Shown piece after piece: positions 1-11,208 of a stretch of DNA of 64,000 nucleotides. The position numbers and the translations under genes are program-made. The DNA is from Hydractinia symbiolongicarpus (Eukaryota; Cnidaria; Hydrozoa; Anthoathecata; Hydractiniidae), in the NCBI RefSeq assembly GCF_029227915.1, contig NC_079878.1:12526001-12590000 (forward strand). The letters are read 5' to 3'. Under the pieces are notes generated by a model. It searched no databases, was not told the origin of the DNA, and worked only from the letters and a program-made list of their open reading frames with translations. Position 1 is the first letter of the stretch. Every line of letters starts with the position of its first letter.

Positions 1-69
1 AAATATTTTTCAGATAAATATTTTTCAGAACGTATGCTTTATGTATAAAATGAAAAACAAATCTATACC

Positions 70-608
70 CCCCCCCCATAATTTCTAACATGTTTCACAT
101 AAAAGGAAGTAAATATTCAACCAGGTCATCTGGTAAGTACTATCCACCATACAGAAAAACTAAGGCCAATAAGTTTTCAACTTCATATCGAGGTCCATAT
201 ATCTGGAATAGCATACACAAAATTGATAGATTTGTACTTGACAATGAGCGATGCTTTAAATGTTTTCAAAACAAAAGTGAAAACATTTATATTACACAGA
301 TTGAACAATGAAGTCTTGTACTTTTAGATCTTTATTTATCTTTTGCCGGCTTTTGTTATTTAGCATTTTTTACGTAGGTTATTTTAATTCTCTTTTTCAT
401 GCATATTTTTATATATAAGCATCTTCGTAGCAAGAGCATATGTTATTTCAACAGGTTCTTAATGATAAGACTAGTTATTTGTGAGTTTCCTGGTTTACAA
501 AGATGTTTAATTGGACAGCATTATTACATATTTTTACTCTTGTAACAATTAAATTTATTGAATTTATTTGGAAAAACATTGGTTTACGAAAAAATATCTA
601 TCTATCTA
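70..608 (+). mobile_element. LINE 3' end (C-terminal RT-ORF fragment plus tail)
   Basis: The frame ending with the stop at about 309-311 reads YSTRSSGKYY, then YRGPYIWNSI, then CFKCFQNKSE. This matches the usual C-terminal tail of many non-LTR reverse transcriptase ORFs (N-Y-x-TR ... Y-x-GP-x-x-WNSL-P ... FK-x-x-L-K), which lies after the polymerase domain. Only about 75 residues are present, so the catalytic part is missing or lies outside the window. The AT-rich stretch that follows ends in a short (TATC)n run at about 592-608, the sort of simple repeat that often terminates LINE 3' UTRs. What is seen is the tail motif; the LINE assignment is from family knowledge, and the clade is not determined. 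Confidence 0.55.
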
Positions 609-2050
609 TGTATGCAGGGAAACTTTTTAGCAAAACACGCGAACAAGCAAACTAACAAACAAGCCAATTTTCATTATGTGTATTAAAGAATTGTGGCTAA
701 GAATTTGTGTGTCATACAATTTATTGTGTTTTATCTGGACAATGTTGTATTAACATATAAAGTTTTTACGTTATGAAAAATATAAAGTTTATATTATTCA
801 CATGCAATCTTTTCACAAGTAAAAAACATGTTCGGTTTTGCTTTCTTTCTGCATATTCTTTTGAAATAAGCTTTTACTCGCAGAGGAAAATTTTGCATAC
901 AAAAACCATTTTTGAAAAGAAGCTTTTGTCCGGAGTGATCAGAATGTTTGATAAAATTTTAAAGCAAGCAGAAATTTTGACAACATCCTACACAGGGCTT
1001 TTTTAAAAGTCTTAATCAACACGTCAAAGGCTTAATCAACACGTCAAAGGCTGGATTTATTCTTGGCTAGTTTTTCTTTCTCTCTTGACACAAAATGTTC
1101 TAATTAGTTTATGTGCAATTTGGTTTGAATTTTATCCCGCCCTCCTCAAATACAAAATTTACAAACAGGCAAGTGATACAACTGGAAATGAACTTTATTA
1201 TTTTTTTATTACTATCTCGCCTGCAAGAATAGTATTGGTTTCCAACTCGTAACTAATTATGTCCCAAATGGTCAATTGCAACGTCATCAACGAGCTTTCA
1301 TGCGCATGTCTCCTAGGGAGATTGCATCAGCACTGCAACAGAACATTGCTTCCAAGTGCAACGCGCTAACCAACTGCGCTATCATGACAGAAGTAATTTG
1401 TGAATATTTTTTATTTAATTAAAGTTGCTAACCTTTATATTTTGCGGTGTTTTCTCTTTCAGGTTAGTGTGTTAATTAACACAATTTTTTTTACCACTGT
1501 TTTATTCATTTAAGCAAAATAATTTCAATCTTCGTAGTATGACATTTTTTATCACAATACTGTAAACTTCAAAGGGAAAGGACCTATGATGGAAAGGATT
1601 TAAAAATATGCTTTTTCATAAAGGTGGAGGGTATGGGGTGGGGGAATTTAGGGAATATAATATAAGCAAAACCCATGCAATTTTTTCCTAAAAGGCAACA
1701 GAAACAACATTTTAGGCAGATTAGCGCTAAGACAATTAAATTAACTTGCAGAACCTATTCTAAAACGTATCGAGTTAATAATAATTATTGCTTGTGGTGC
1801 AAAAGTTTCTATGAATGGATTATACAAGCTTCTGAAAGTGTACATCAGCATTATTTTAGTTTAGCAAAAGGTATTTTTACTTAATTGTAAAGAAAATAAG
1901 CCCTAACAACATGGATTTATGTTGGCGTGGATTAATGATCGCAGTATCTGACGACGGACAATTCTTTTGCATGTGGATTAACACTTCGCGAGCGCAAAGT
2001 GTTAATTTTTTTCTTCAAAATACTGAACACAAGGTCCAGGTCATTAACTG
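609..2050. other. AT-rich stretch, no supported gene
   Basis: Short chance ORFs only. A 19-base direct repeat (about 1,010-1,048, containing CTTAATCAACACGTCAAAGG) occurs twice in tandem. I see no splice-bounded exon of good quality and no recognised RNA gene. Confidence 0.5.
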
Positions 2051-2076
2051 GGTGCGTTGAAGTCTTATGTTTCCCA

Positions 2077-2100
2077 GCTTCTCCTCTCTATACCAGCCAA
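2077..2100 (+). CDS. candidate phase 1-1 micro-exon, 24 nt
   Basis: An acceptor (tatgtttcccag) and a donor (gtaaggta) enclose exactly 24 nt. Read in phase 1 the exon encodes SPLYTSQ with split codons at both ends. Length a multiple of three and phase 1 on both sides are shared with the better micro-exons at 11-31 kb, so it can be spliced in or skipped without a frame change. There is no similarity to a known domain; the evidence is splice-site quality and phase only. Confidence 0.35.
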
Positions 2101-2700
2101 CGTAAGGTAGACACATTAAATCAACTTGGCGTATATATTTTATTTGAAATCTTTTATGCTTTATGTATAAGAATATCGAAATTCTAAGCAGGCTGGTCAT
2201 TATTCTTATTTCTCTGTTGTTTACACCAAACTAAAGGGAAACTCTTAACACTATTTGTCACGTTTTTATAAGAATCTGATGATATTTCAGGTTAAAAAAT
2301 TGGCCTATTATATAGAAAAAAAAGATAAATAAAAAACAATAGAAAAATAAAATTGTGCCTAGGCACGTTTTGAATTTTGATATTCTTAAAAAAAGTGTGT
2401 GTACCCTTAACCATCACATTTTTGAAATTGTTTCCTCAAAAAATTATTTATATCATTGGTCGCCCCATTTGGGTGCTTCAAAATTTGCTCTTAGTGACTT
2501 ACTTAAAACTTAGTGACTACATCTAGACGTCTTAAGTTTTTAGAAACTTACCAGGGTCATTAAGGAGGCTTCAAAACTTGACAAGGTTTGTCGTCACAGG
2601 CTAAGTAGCATACACCACTTTGCCTTTGCCTGCCTAGCGTGATAGTTTATGAAGCTTCTGCATCTTGTTACTATCTGGATCAATATTATATTCTTTGCAG

Positions 2701-2757
2701 GAACGCGTTTTTCCCTTACATGTGAATGTAAGGGAAAAACGACAGCGGTTTCTTGTT
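2701..2757 (+). CDS. weak candidate phase 1-1 exon, 57 nt, containing a perfect hairpin
   Basis: A good acceptor (tattctttgcag) is followed by 57 nt open in phase 1 (core LTCECKGKTTAVSC, three cysteines) before a weak donor (gtattc). The frame and phase fit the neighbouring micro-exons, but the donor is poor and the segment holds a 16-bp perfect inverted repeat that may have a non-coding explanation. Confidence 0.2.
2706..2741. repeat. perfect 16-bp hairpin with GTGA loop
   Basis: Arms at 2706-2721 and 2726-2741 are exact reverse complements (arm CGTTTTTCCCTTACAT) around the loop GTGA, which has the GNRA tetraloop form. It is the only perfect hairpin of this length with so small a loop that I saw in the first 10 kb. 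Confidence 0.85.
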
Positions 2758-3060
2758 GTATTCAAAATGCAATGCTTGGAAATCCCCATAAACTGCATTT
2801 AGTAACTTTTACAACAAAAATAATATAACACCTGTTTTTGTTTCTCAAATTTTGCAAATGTTATTGCAGATTGACTTTCTGGCTAAGTGTTTTTTTCACA
2901 TTTTTTGTCACTGGTACTTTAGTAATAGTAAATAAATCTATTAAGCTTAAATTTTGTTAGCCCTAAATAATCATTTTTAGAATTCTTCATTTGGTTGTGA
3001 GATAGACATGAGATCACCCATCACCTGATACAAACCATTTTATTCATTTTTACGTTTTAG

Positions 3061-3087
3061 GTAGCAAAGATGTCATTTGTAACACAG
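3061..3087 (+). CDS. candidate phase 1-1 micro-exon, 27 nt
   Basis: The acceptor ttacgttttag and the donor gtaacaat enclose 27 nt that read SKDVICNT in phase 1, open throughout. Same length rule and phase as the other candidate micro-exons on this strand. No domain recognised. Confidence 0.35.
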
Positions 3088-3099
3088 GTAACAATACAG

Positions 3100-3870
3100 A
3101 TTTTTAGCAAATTAAAAAAAATTATTTATGTAAAAATAAAGTGAAGGTTAATTGCATGAATATAATAAGCAAACTTATAAGACATTCACATTAATGTCAA
3201 TAAAAACGGCTGGATTGTCCTTCTTATTGAAGTGTTGAACCGTGTTTTATTGAATTTTGTTATATCATCGCTCTAGCTTTACGTCAGAGAATACGAAAGT
3301 GTAAATTAGTCCTTTCTGTTTAACCCTCCACATGTAAATAGGATTGCTATCTAGTGGTTGTCTAGTTGAGCGATTATTGTGCTTGTGTGTCTTCTTTAGC
3401 CTAAATTAGAAACGTTAATACACCGGGACCGTGTTTGCAGGGCACTTAAATGGAACTTGAAAGGCTAAAAGGCCTAAAAGGCTTTATTGTAGGAAAAAAA
3501 ATTGCAGGAATATTTCAGCTGAGACTGGACGTGCGTAGTTTTTATCACTTTTTGGGCCCCTATGTTCTTGTTGCTTCCATCCATGACATAAAGAAGGGTA
3601 TGGTCAGGTTTTTTGATGAACATAAATATATTTAGGATTTGAAGTCATTTGAAAATATGCCTAACAATAATTATGTGTCTTCAATTTCAGATGCAAAGTG
3701 TAGTTGTAAATGATAATTCAAAACAAACATGTAATACATTTAATTTTATGTGGTGTAAAAAGCGATTTTGTATGTGTCAGGAACACAACCCTCTCCCAAA
3801 GGATCAACAACAACAAAAAAAGAAAAATTATGAAGTTCATTGCTTCCTGACTGGCACACATGCTCACCAA
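3100..3870. other. AT-rich stretch, no supported gene
   Basis: The open frame at 3,649-3,957 begins just before a plausible acceptor (tcaatttcag at about 3,690) and is cysteine-rich (FMWCKKRFCMC). Its C-terminal third runs into the MITE at 3,871, so it is not a convincing gene. Confidence 0.4.
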
Positions 3871-4362
3871 TACCATAATGCTTCGAATAAACGCCCGAAG
3901 CGTTCGAGGGGGGCGTTTATTAAATTTTTTGCACTTTGTCTCTTTTGCAGTTTTTAAGGATACATATAATATAAAAGATATTCACATGTTTTAGAGAAAA
4001 AACTTCAAAAGCGAAAAACTAAATTTCAATCTTAAACCTAAAATTTAGGGAAAAAGGTGTAGAATAGAAAATTTCCTTATTTTACCGACGTAACAAATAT
4101 GAAAAATAGGTTTAATTGTATTTATGAAATTTCTATATTATAATTATAATAGCACCAATAAAATTCTCTTTTAATTAAAAGAGCAAAACAGTAACAGTTA
4201 TTGATTTTTTTCATATACTTTTACTACCATCTCAAATAAACGCCACTTATGAGGGAGGGCATCAATTAGAGGGGGGTTTATTTAAAAAATGATTGAAAAA
4301 GAGGGGCGTCCATTCGAGGGGGTGTTTAAAAGAAGGGGGCATTTATTCGATGCATTACGGTA
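3871..4362. mobile_element. MITE with 26-bp terminal inverted repeats and TA flanks
   Basis: The left end TACCATAATGCTTCGAATAA and the right end, the reverse complement of TACCGTAATGCATCGAATAA, are terminal inverted repeats differing at about three of 26 positions. Both continue into a G/C-run tract (AAACGCCC / GGGCATTT). The 492-bp body has no transposase. TA at the outer edges would fit a Tc1/mariner-type TA target duplication, but superfamily assignment from the ends alone is inference. Confidence 0.7.
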
Positions 4363-5184
4363 TGCCATTATTTATTATTAGTAGATATAAGGCCCATTAA
4401 AAAATTTACCTGGGCAAAAAAGATATAAAAACGATCTGTCGTTTAAATTTTGATGACATCAGGAATAAAACCTTTTTTTAACCATTACCTATATTGTATA
4501 AAGCTAAGAATGCTGATCAAAATAATTTATAGAGTTTATATATGTAAAATGTATAGAGTTCAAATATTTTGTTAACTTCAGCAAAATGTACAAAAATAAA
4601 TTTTTTTCCCCATTACTGAAAAAAGTGTATAGGATGATGGCAGACGGTCCCTAGTTACCTTTGCTTTAAAAATAGCTTATGTCACCACCATTTCCAAGGT
4701 ATTTAGCCTTCAAGTAAAATCAAATAATTTAAATTGACCTATATTGAAATTAATTAATGTTATTGACGTCTTGCTGTGTCGATTGACATTTAAAACATGG
4801 ATTTTTTAACAACTTTAAAAAAAAGAAGATTTCACGACTAGCTACGATGCCTGTCACAAACACAAACATGTGACATAAAAGCAGATAGACAAAATGTGGA
4901 AACAGATAATTTGGAAACAAGTGACTGACGTGGCACCGATTTCCAAAAGCTAGGTCAACCCATCTGTTTGGAATTCAATTGGATAATGATGTCATCGAGG
5001 ACTTTATAAAGCCTCTTTAAATGTTCGTCAATTACCAAATTTATCCTGTTGTCCTCAAATTTCCAAAATCTTGTCTTTTGTTGTATTACCTGATTGGTAT
5101 TTTACCATGAGCTTTACAACTAGTTTTGTTTTGATTTTAATTTAAATATTCTGACCTTTAATGGCATACTGTTTATATATTTAG

Positions 5185-5217
5185 ATATAGATTTTGATGT
5201 TGGTGTGTCAGATGAAG
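5185..5217 (+). CDS. candidate phase 1-1 micro-exon, 33 nt
   Basis: The acceptor tatatatttag and the donor gtaatttt enclose 33 nt, open in phase 1, reading IDFDVGVSDE. Acidic, unlike the basic SPK peptides further right. Supported only by splice signals and by sharing phase and length rule with the other candidates. Confidence 0.4.
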
Positions 5218-5507
5218 GTAATTTTTAACTTTCACTTAACTTTCAAAGTATTTAAAAGCCATGTTCTAAAGACAGGTTTCCACCCAAATGCATGTGGTTA
5301 AATTGATCGACTGTGATCTTGTAGCATCAAGAATATTGAAATCGTCAGTGAGAAGAGAAGAATTTGCTTAAGCTACGTTTTCTAGTTACTGGTGATGTGC
5401 GGGAAACTATAGGTACCAACTACAAAACTAGCAAACATCAGTATGCTGAATATTAAAGGAGACAACAAAAGTTATCTTGAAAGAGATTTTGAGTGTAAGC
5501 TATGTTG

Positions 5508-5802
5508 AAATGCAAGAAGTCGCACATTTTACTTTAATTATAAGAAAGCGCACAGCGTCATGTTGATGCCGATTGCTACCATGGAATACGAGTTCACTAT
5601 TATTGATGTTGGAGATGTGGGTAGACAGAGTGATGGCAGAGTTTTCTCTGCAAGCAAATTGGGTTTTGCCATGAACATCAATCTATTTAATCTACCACCG
5701 CAACACATACTCCCAGGGACAACAAAATACTCTCCCTTGGTGTTTTTCGGTGGTGAGGCTTTATTTTATTTAGTAAATCCATATTCTAGAAAGGCAACAG
5801 GT
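5508..5802 (+). pseudogene. PIF/Harbinger transposase (DDE_Tnp_4) fragment
   Basis: About 95 residues match the middle of PIF/Harbinger nucleases. The order is FNYKKAHSV, then IIDVGDVGRQSDGRVFSASKLG, then LPPQHILPGTTKYSPLVFF, then PYSRKATGK. In the family the segment V/I-D-x-GD-x-GR-x-SDG carries a catalytic aspartate and the later FVGDEAFPL segment carries the next acidic site. Here that second site reads FFGGEALFY, with D replaced by G, so a catalytic residue looks lost. Upstream the frame closes at a stop near 5,505; downstream it runs into unrelated sequence after about residue 95. There is no N-terminal part and no Myb-like partner nearby. I read it as a dead 5'- and 3'-truncated copy. 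Confidence 0.8.
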
Positions 5803-6144
5803 AAAAAAGAAAATTGTAAATTATTGTATTTCTTCATTTTTTTAATTCGAAACAAGCTGCAAAAAAGACTACCATAATGAAAAAATAATTATGTGAATTT
5901 CTGCAACAACAATAGCTAAGTAAGCAAACGGGATACTCTGCGAAAGTAGAAAAAAAGTAAAGTTTGTGTACACTTATGCGTTGATCATTATAATGCACTC
6001 TGATTGATACAGAGCATGACATTTCCTTTTTCTGATACCACAGTATCGGTACGACAAATCAATCGATTGATTGTTTAGTAAGTGAGGGAAGTGGTAAGTA
6101 AATCTGTTATGTTGATTGCTAATATAATGAAAAGCCCTTGCAGG

Positions 6145-6500
6145 CTAAAAGACTCTTATTCGTGTGTAATTTTATTCCCTATACCTAAGGTCGCCAATAG
6201 CCTGTTTTGTACAGAACTTCTGCAGTTTTGTTCCATTATTTGAAATAAATAGGTGTTATCCCGTGGTATTATCTTGAACTTGCAAAATGTTTCATGTAGT
6301 ACAAATGTCCAAAACGTGATTTGTGAAAATTAACACTTCACATTCATAAGAAACGAAGACGTTTTAGCATATCCATTTATTAAATATCATTGTTTGTGAT
6401 TTAGCGATATTTTGGAAATGTTTTATTATACCTGTGACATGACTAAAATCTTTATCAAGTTTAAGATATCTAAGATTTGACCGTAAAGTTGTATCCTACA
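6145..6500. repeat. dispersed repeat, inverted relative at 24.5-25.3 kb
   Basis: The segment around 6,170-6,290 (for example GGTCGCCAATAGCCTGTTTT) is found in reverse complement near 25,200-25,340. The segment 6,350-6,500 reappears in reverse complement at about 24,503-24,690. The order is kept, but the second locus has about 490 bp between the two blocks against about 40 bp here, so one copy carries an insertion or the other a deletion. Confidence 0.6.
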
Positions 6501-6629
6501 AGCTTAAAAACAAAAAAAAGAAATAAAAGTAGACGAAAGAAATAAAAAGTTAAGACTACGGTCATCGGTTTAGAATTAACAATAGAGACTAAATTCAAAA
6601 TGTGATTCCGTGGTATTAATATTTAGACT

Positions 6630-7248
6630 AGCGTGAACACAGCAAAGTCTAAAGTCATGATTAGTAGCATTGCAGCTAAGTTTGACCTTGTAGTTGGAAA
6701 GTGGCCTTGTGGAGTTTGCAGGAAAGGGGTTGGTAGTAACTCAATTTTTTGTCAGACTTGCAAGCATTGGGTACATAAGAAGTGCAGTAGTGTTGGTGGA
6801 AGGTTAAGCGCTGACATTTAGTTTGTATGCAACCGTTGCAAAGATGAGATTATACAGAATGAAGTATTTCCAGCTTTAATGGTATACAACAGTGCCTCGT
6901 TAGAGATAGTTGAGAACTTCTGTTACTTAGGTGATATGTTGGGCAGTGAAGGGGGTGTTGGAAGAAGTGTTACTTGCAGGTTAGCTTCTGCTTGGAAAAA
7001 GTTCAGAGAGTTACTTCGTTTGTTGACTAGCAGAGTCTTGTCAAATGAGTTAAAAAGTAGGTTGTATGAGGCCTGTGTAAGAAGTGTTATGTTGTACGTT
7101 AGTAAGACATGGGCAGTGAAGCAGGAAGATCTTGACCGTTTAGAAAAGAATGATATGAGAATGGTTAGGTGGATGTGTAACGCCAGTCTGAGAGACAGAA
7201 ATGGTTTAGATGAGCTAAGAAGCAGGCTAAGTATCCGAAGAATTAAAG
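6630..7248 (+). pseudogene. LINE 3' ORF fragment with PHD-like zinc finger (copy 1)
   Basis: The reading frame starts in the end of the RT region (NTAKSKVMISS). It continues into a zinc finger with C-x2-C ... C-x2-C-x2-HWVHKKC spacing (about 6,709-6,785) and then a C-x2-C pair (about 6,830-6,840), after one in-frame stop (ADI-stop-FVCNRCK). The C-terminal domain follows: LEIVENFCYLGDMLGSEGG, ACVRSVMLYVSKTWAVK and NDMRMVRWMCNASL. This layout (RT, finger, then a YLGD ... RMIRWM tail) is a known invertebrate LINE type. The copy is 5'-truncated and stops at about 7,248 (after RRIKD), where unrelated foldback-element sequence begins. It is non-functional. The better-ended relative is at 38,601-39,359. 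Confidence 0.85.
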
Positions 7249-10200
7249 ACAAAAACTGTTGGCCAACCTTTTTTATTTTTCAGAGAACATTCCCACTAAA
7301 AGTTCGAACATACTCTGGGCTGAGGGATTAGTACATGCAAACAATGACACATATCCATAGGCAGGCATAATACCTTTTATTTTGAAAAAAAATCTTTATC
7401 GTAACTTCGGATAAGCAGAAACTCAGGAAACAGCCATAATTAACATTGGACTGAGCGGTTAGTACAGGTAAACTGTGTCGTCAATGCGTTTAGGCGTAAT
7501 ACCCTTTTCAAATAAACTTTATTGCAACTTCAGTTTAAATAAGAACACAGGAAAAACAGCCTGTCGTTACCCTGTCCAGCTAAAAAAAATCACTCAGCAA
7601 TTCTATTTTGTGGAGTAAGTTTTCATGACACTAATAAAAGGTGTCGCTACCTACTAACTGCATTTAGCATAAGAAATATTGATTAAGAATTTTGTTGTAG
7701 CTAGCCAAACTGCATTTGGCTACTTTTACTTTTCAGCCAGAAGTAGCTAGAGCTAGCTAGAAGAGAGCCGCAACCCCATCGTAAAAATAAATAATAATAA
7801 ACCAAACTTTAAAATAATAAAAATAAATAAGGCTAGCTACAGCTAACTGGCTTCAGCAGGATGCCGCCTTGAAATCTACGTTAGCTAGCTAAAATCTTGA
7901 AATTGTTTTGTTTCAGATTAACACATGGCTAGAAAACGTGATGATATTTTCATCTTAATGTGTGAAAACATAGACACAATGAAGAGAATATCTTAAACGT
8001 TGATAGAACTGAAATTTAGGCAGTTAAATAATCATACTGACTGAACCAAATATTCCTCTTCCTTCAAAAAAAATTTTAATTCACATCTTGGTGAAGAAGG
8101 CGAGTATAACAAATATGGCGTCCTTGAACTCGGTCCCTCGAAAGAAATGACTCGTACCTTAACCCCTAGAGCTCGTTAAAAACATAACTGGAAACGAAAA
8201 TTTGAAGAAGTATCTAGCATAGCTCATCAAATAATACTAAAATAACAGTCTATAACAATATTTGTGATTAAATTCGTAACGCAGTCTTTACTTTTTGCCA
8301 ATTTCAGGAATATCAAGATACACACACAGCCGGCGTCCCGCCAGGTCGCGGGGTCAGGTCGGACTTTAACGTCGTGACGTTACGGCAATCGGTTAAAATG
8401 AAGGAGAAGGACAAGAAGAAGAAGGAAACGACTGCTCATTTAAATAAGATTTCTGATACATCCGAAATCTTAACAATAAAAATAATAATAATATTAATGA
8501 TTTATTTGCCTCTTCCATTATTTACAATAGCTATTTGTGCTTCATAATACATAAAATACAATTAAAACTAATAACTATCAGCAAAAAAATTTAAAAAAAT
8601 ACTGTTAAGGAAAATCTCTCACTAGACAACCTTGAAAAAAATCTATGTTATAATACTCATATCTGTCTGTTTGTCACGCAAAATGGCTACCGATGTCCCT
8701 TTGATCTTTCCACAATTTTTTCAAACAAGGGGATTGTTTAATCAAAAATCTTATTATTGCCAATATTATTTATTTTTATGTTGAAGTTGTGTCTATCTCC
8801 TTATCTATCTCTGAATAAAAAGCGAAAGTAGCCAAATGCACTGTTTGGCTCCAACACAATTCTTATTTCTTATGCTAAATAAATGTGGTGAGGTAGCTGT
8901 CACTCTTATTACTGTTATGAAAACTTACGCTGCAAAATCAAATTGCTCAGTATTTTTTTATCTGAACAGGATAGCGCCAGGCAGTTTATTTAAATTTTTT
9001 TAACCAAAGACGCGATAAAATTTTTTAAAAATTGTATTATGCCTATACTCATCTGTGACACTGTTTACCTGTACTTAGCGCTCAGTCCAGTGTTAGCATG
9101 AGTATACAAAAAAGGTGTGATATTTTACAATGCTATTAATTCACCAAAACTTTATTTTGATACATCAATGTGTATATTTTTAAAAAGCTTGTATGATTTC
9201 CTATATAATGGTATCAAAATTATTAAGAAAAATTAAAGTTTGAAAGTTTAATATACACAAATAAAAAACGACCCCTCTCCTACAAATGAGATCCCATTTA
9301 CAAAACTACTAGCTTCTTATGTTTGCTTTTTGCTTTTTTGGGATCATAAAACATTAATCTAAAAACGATTTTTAATTTTTTTTTAACATTTTTTACTTTT
9401 GGAGATATTTAGTATTACATTTTTTCCACAATTTTTTAACCTCTGATCGTCAGAAAACTCATCAAAACTCGCCTTCTACTCAAACTCACGAAATAAAGAA
9501 AAATCGTTTTTAGATCAAACATTTCTCTCCACGCTAGAGGTACTCTCCGCCCTAGAGGTGCTCTCTGCCCTAGAGCCTTTGGTTTTGGTTTTGTAAAAGA
9601 GGTTTTGAATGTACAAAGTACTCTCTCAAAAAATAAAGGTTGTGAAAAAGAGGTTTAAAGTTTTTTACAGATTTCTTATACTTCTGCATAAATAATTGGT
9701 CACTATGGTAACAACTATTAGCTAACAGATTTTTTTAACATCTTTTTATGCCGCACGTGTTTTCTCACATTCGCAATCACACACAGTTGAGTACGGGTAA
9801 AACAAAAACAAATTGTAGAAACACAAATCACAAAAAACCTGAAATTTTGTAGAAAAACTTCAAAAGAATCTTTCAACTACATACAAAAATCGTTTTTCTC
9901 TTGGAGGCCGCTATCATTTTAATCTTTATGAGTAAAAATTTAGTAGTAAAAAACTGATTTATGACAATTTTTTTATTTTTGAAAAAATACTTAAATACAT
10001 TTTTTTAATATTTTTCCTATCCAATCACTGTAAAAAATGTTTTCCTTAAAAATTTTAAATTTTTTTCCTATACTCTTGCCTTAATTGAAGTTGCAATAAC
10101 GTTTTTTTCAGAAAAAGCTATTACACCTATATGGATGTGTCACGGTATAACAACGGATTGCAATCTGTGTTTTTATAAAAAAACTGCAATAAATTTTTTT

Positions 10201-10560
10201 TGAAAACGGTATTAAGCATAAACACATGTGCAACACGACTTACCTGTACTAAGCGCTCAGTCCAGTATTAACGATGGGCTGTTTCCTGTGTTTCTGTTAA
10301 ACTGAAGTTGCGATAAAGTTTTTTTTCTGGAAAAAGGTATTGTACCTATATGAATGTGCGATATTGTTTACCTGTACTAAGTGCGCTGCCCGGAGTAACA
10401 TTCATTTTTAAACTTTCACCGACGTATGTATACCTGACTAGAGTGCTCCACGTGAATGTAAGGCACATGTTTACGGTTCTTATTAACTGCGCCACAGGCT
10501 TTTTAATTGCTGGGTAACACTTATACTTCTGGCATACCCAACATGCAACGCCGGGTCCCC
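7249..10560. mobile_element. large foldback element A with subterminal tandem repeats
   Basis: The left arm (about 7,280-7,760) reappears in reverse complement in the right part (about 8,820-10,430). Both ends carry copies of a roughly 130-bp subrepeat whose core, in the right-hand orientation, reads CTGTACTAAGCGCTCAGTCC, followed by GCTGTTTCCTGTG and GAAGTTGCGATAAAG. Copies are visible at about 7,440-7,560 (reverse), 9,055-9,110 and 10,155-10,400. The middle (8,300-8,500) holds a GC-richer segment with ACGTCGTGACGTTACGGCAA. No transposase ORF is seen, so it is non-autonomous. Insertion ends the LINE copy at 7,248. Outer borders are approximate. Confidence 0.65.
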
Positions 10561-11169
10561 AGGCTAATAAATAAATAAAAAGAAAATTAATAAAATTTAT
10601 ATTGTTGAGGATCTGTAATATGTTAAAGATTTTAAATCTACAGTATAAGTTTTTTTTGTTGATTTTTGAAGTTTTTCGACTAGTGATAATTCTTTCTTAA
10701 AGGATTTACTTCTTATTTCAGAAGTTATTTAAATGGCAGTAAACACGTTAAGCAGTATTTGCATTATCAGATTTTGTCTGACAGATTTATCTGATTCAAC
10801 AAATTCTGATAGTGTAAACAGTAAATTTGGATGCTTTTTTGTCGTCAAATTTGTCGTCAGACACGATTTGAAAAGTTTTATTCTTTAATTGAACAAAAAG
10901 AAAGATGAAATACCAACCAGATAGAAGTACTGGGAGACTAGGGGACGTAAAGCACTAGGACATGTGAAGCAGTATGGCATGTAAGAAACAAATACACATC
11001 CACTTAAAGGAACATGGCTGTGCAGATTTACGTCTCTTAAAGTCTTACCTTAAAGCGTGATGTAATATGTTGCAAGTCAAATAGTAACCATATTGAATTT
11101 TATAAAATGAATAAGAAATGTTGGTGAAGGAGGCAGAACAAGTGTCTCATCCACTTTTCTCTTGTTTAG

Positions 11170-11208
11170 CTATATCTGTTGTATCACCAAAGCGAACCAA
11201 GACCACCA
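11170..11208 (+). CDS. micro-exon A, unit 1 (39 nt, phase 1-1)
   Basis: Acceptor cttttctcttgtttag, donor gtgagtat. In phase 1 it reads ISVVSPKRTKTT, S/T/K-rich with an SPKR core. The same exon is present in every unit and again at 26,735, with only synonymous change (ACC/ACG). Flanking introns also align between units, so the duplicated block includes intron. Function unknown; the peptide resembles a spacer or stalk rather than a folded domain. Confidence 0.6.
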
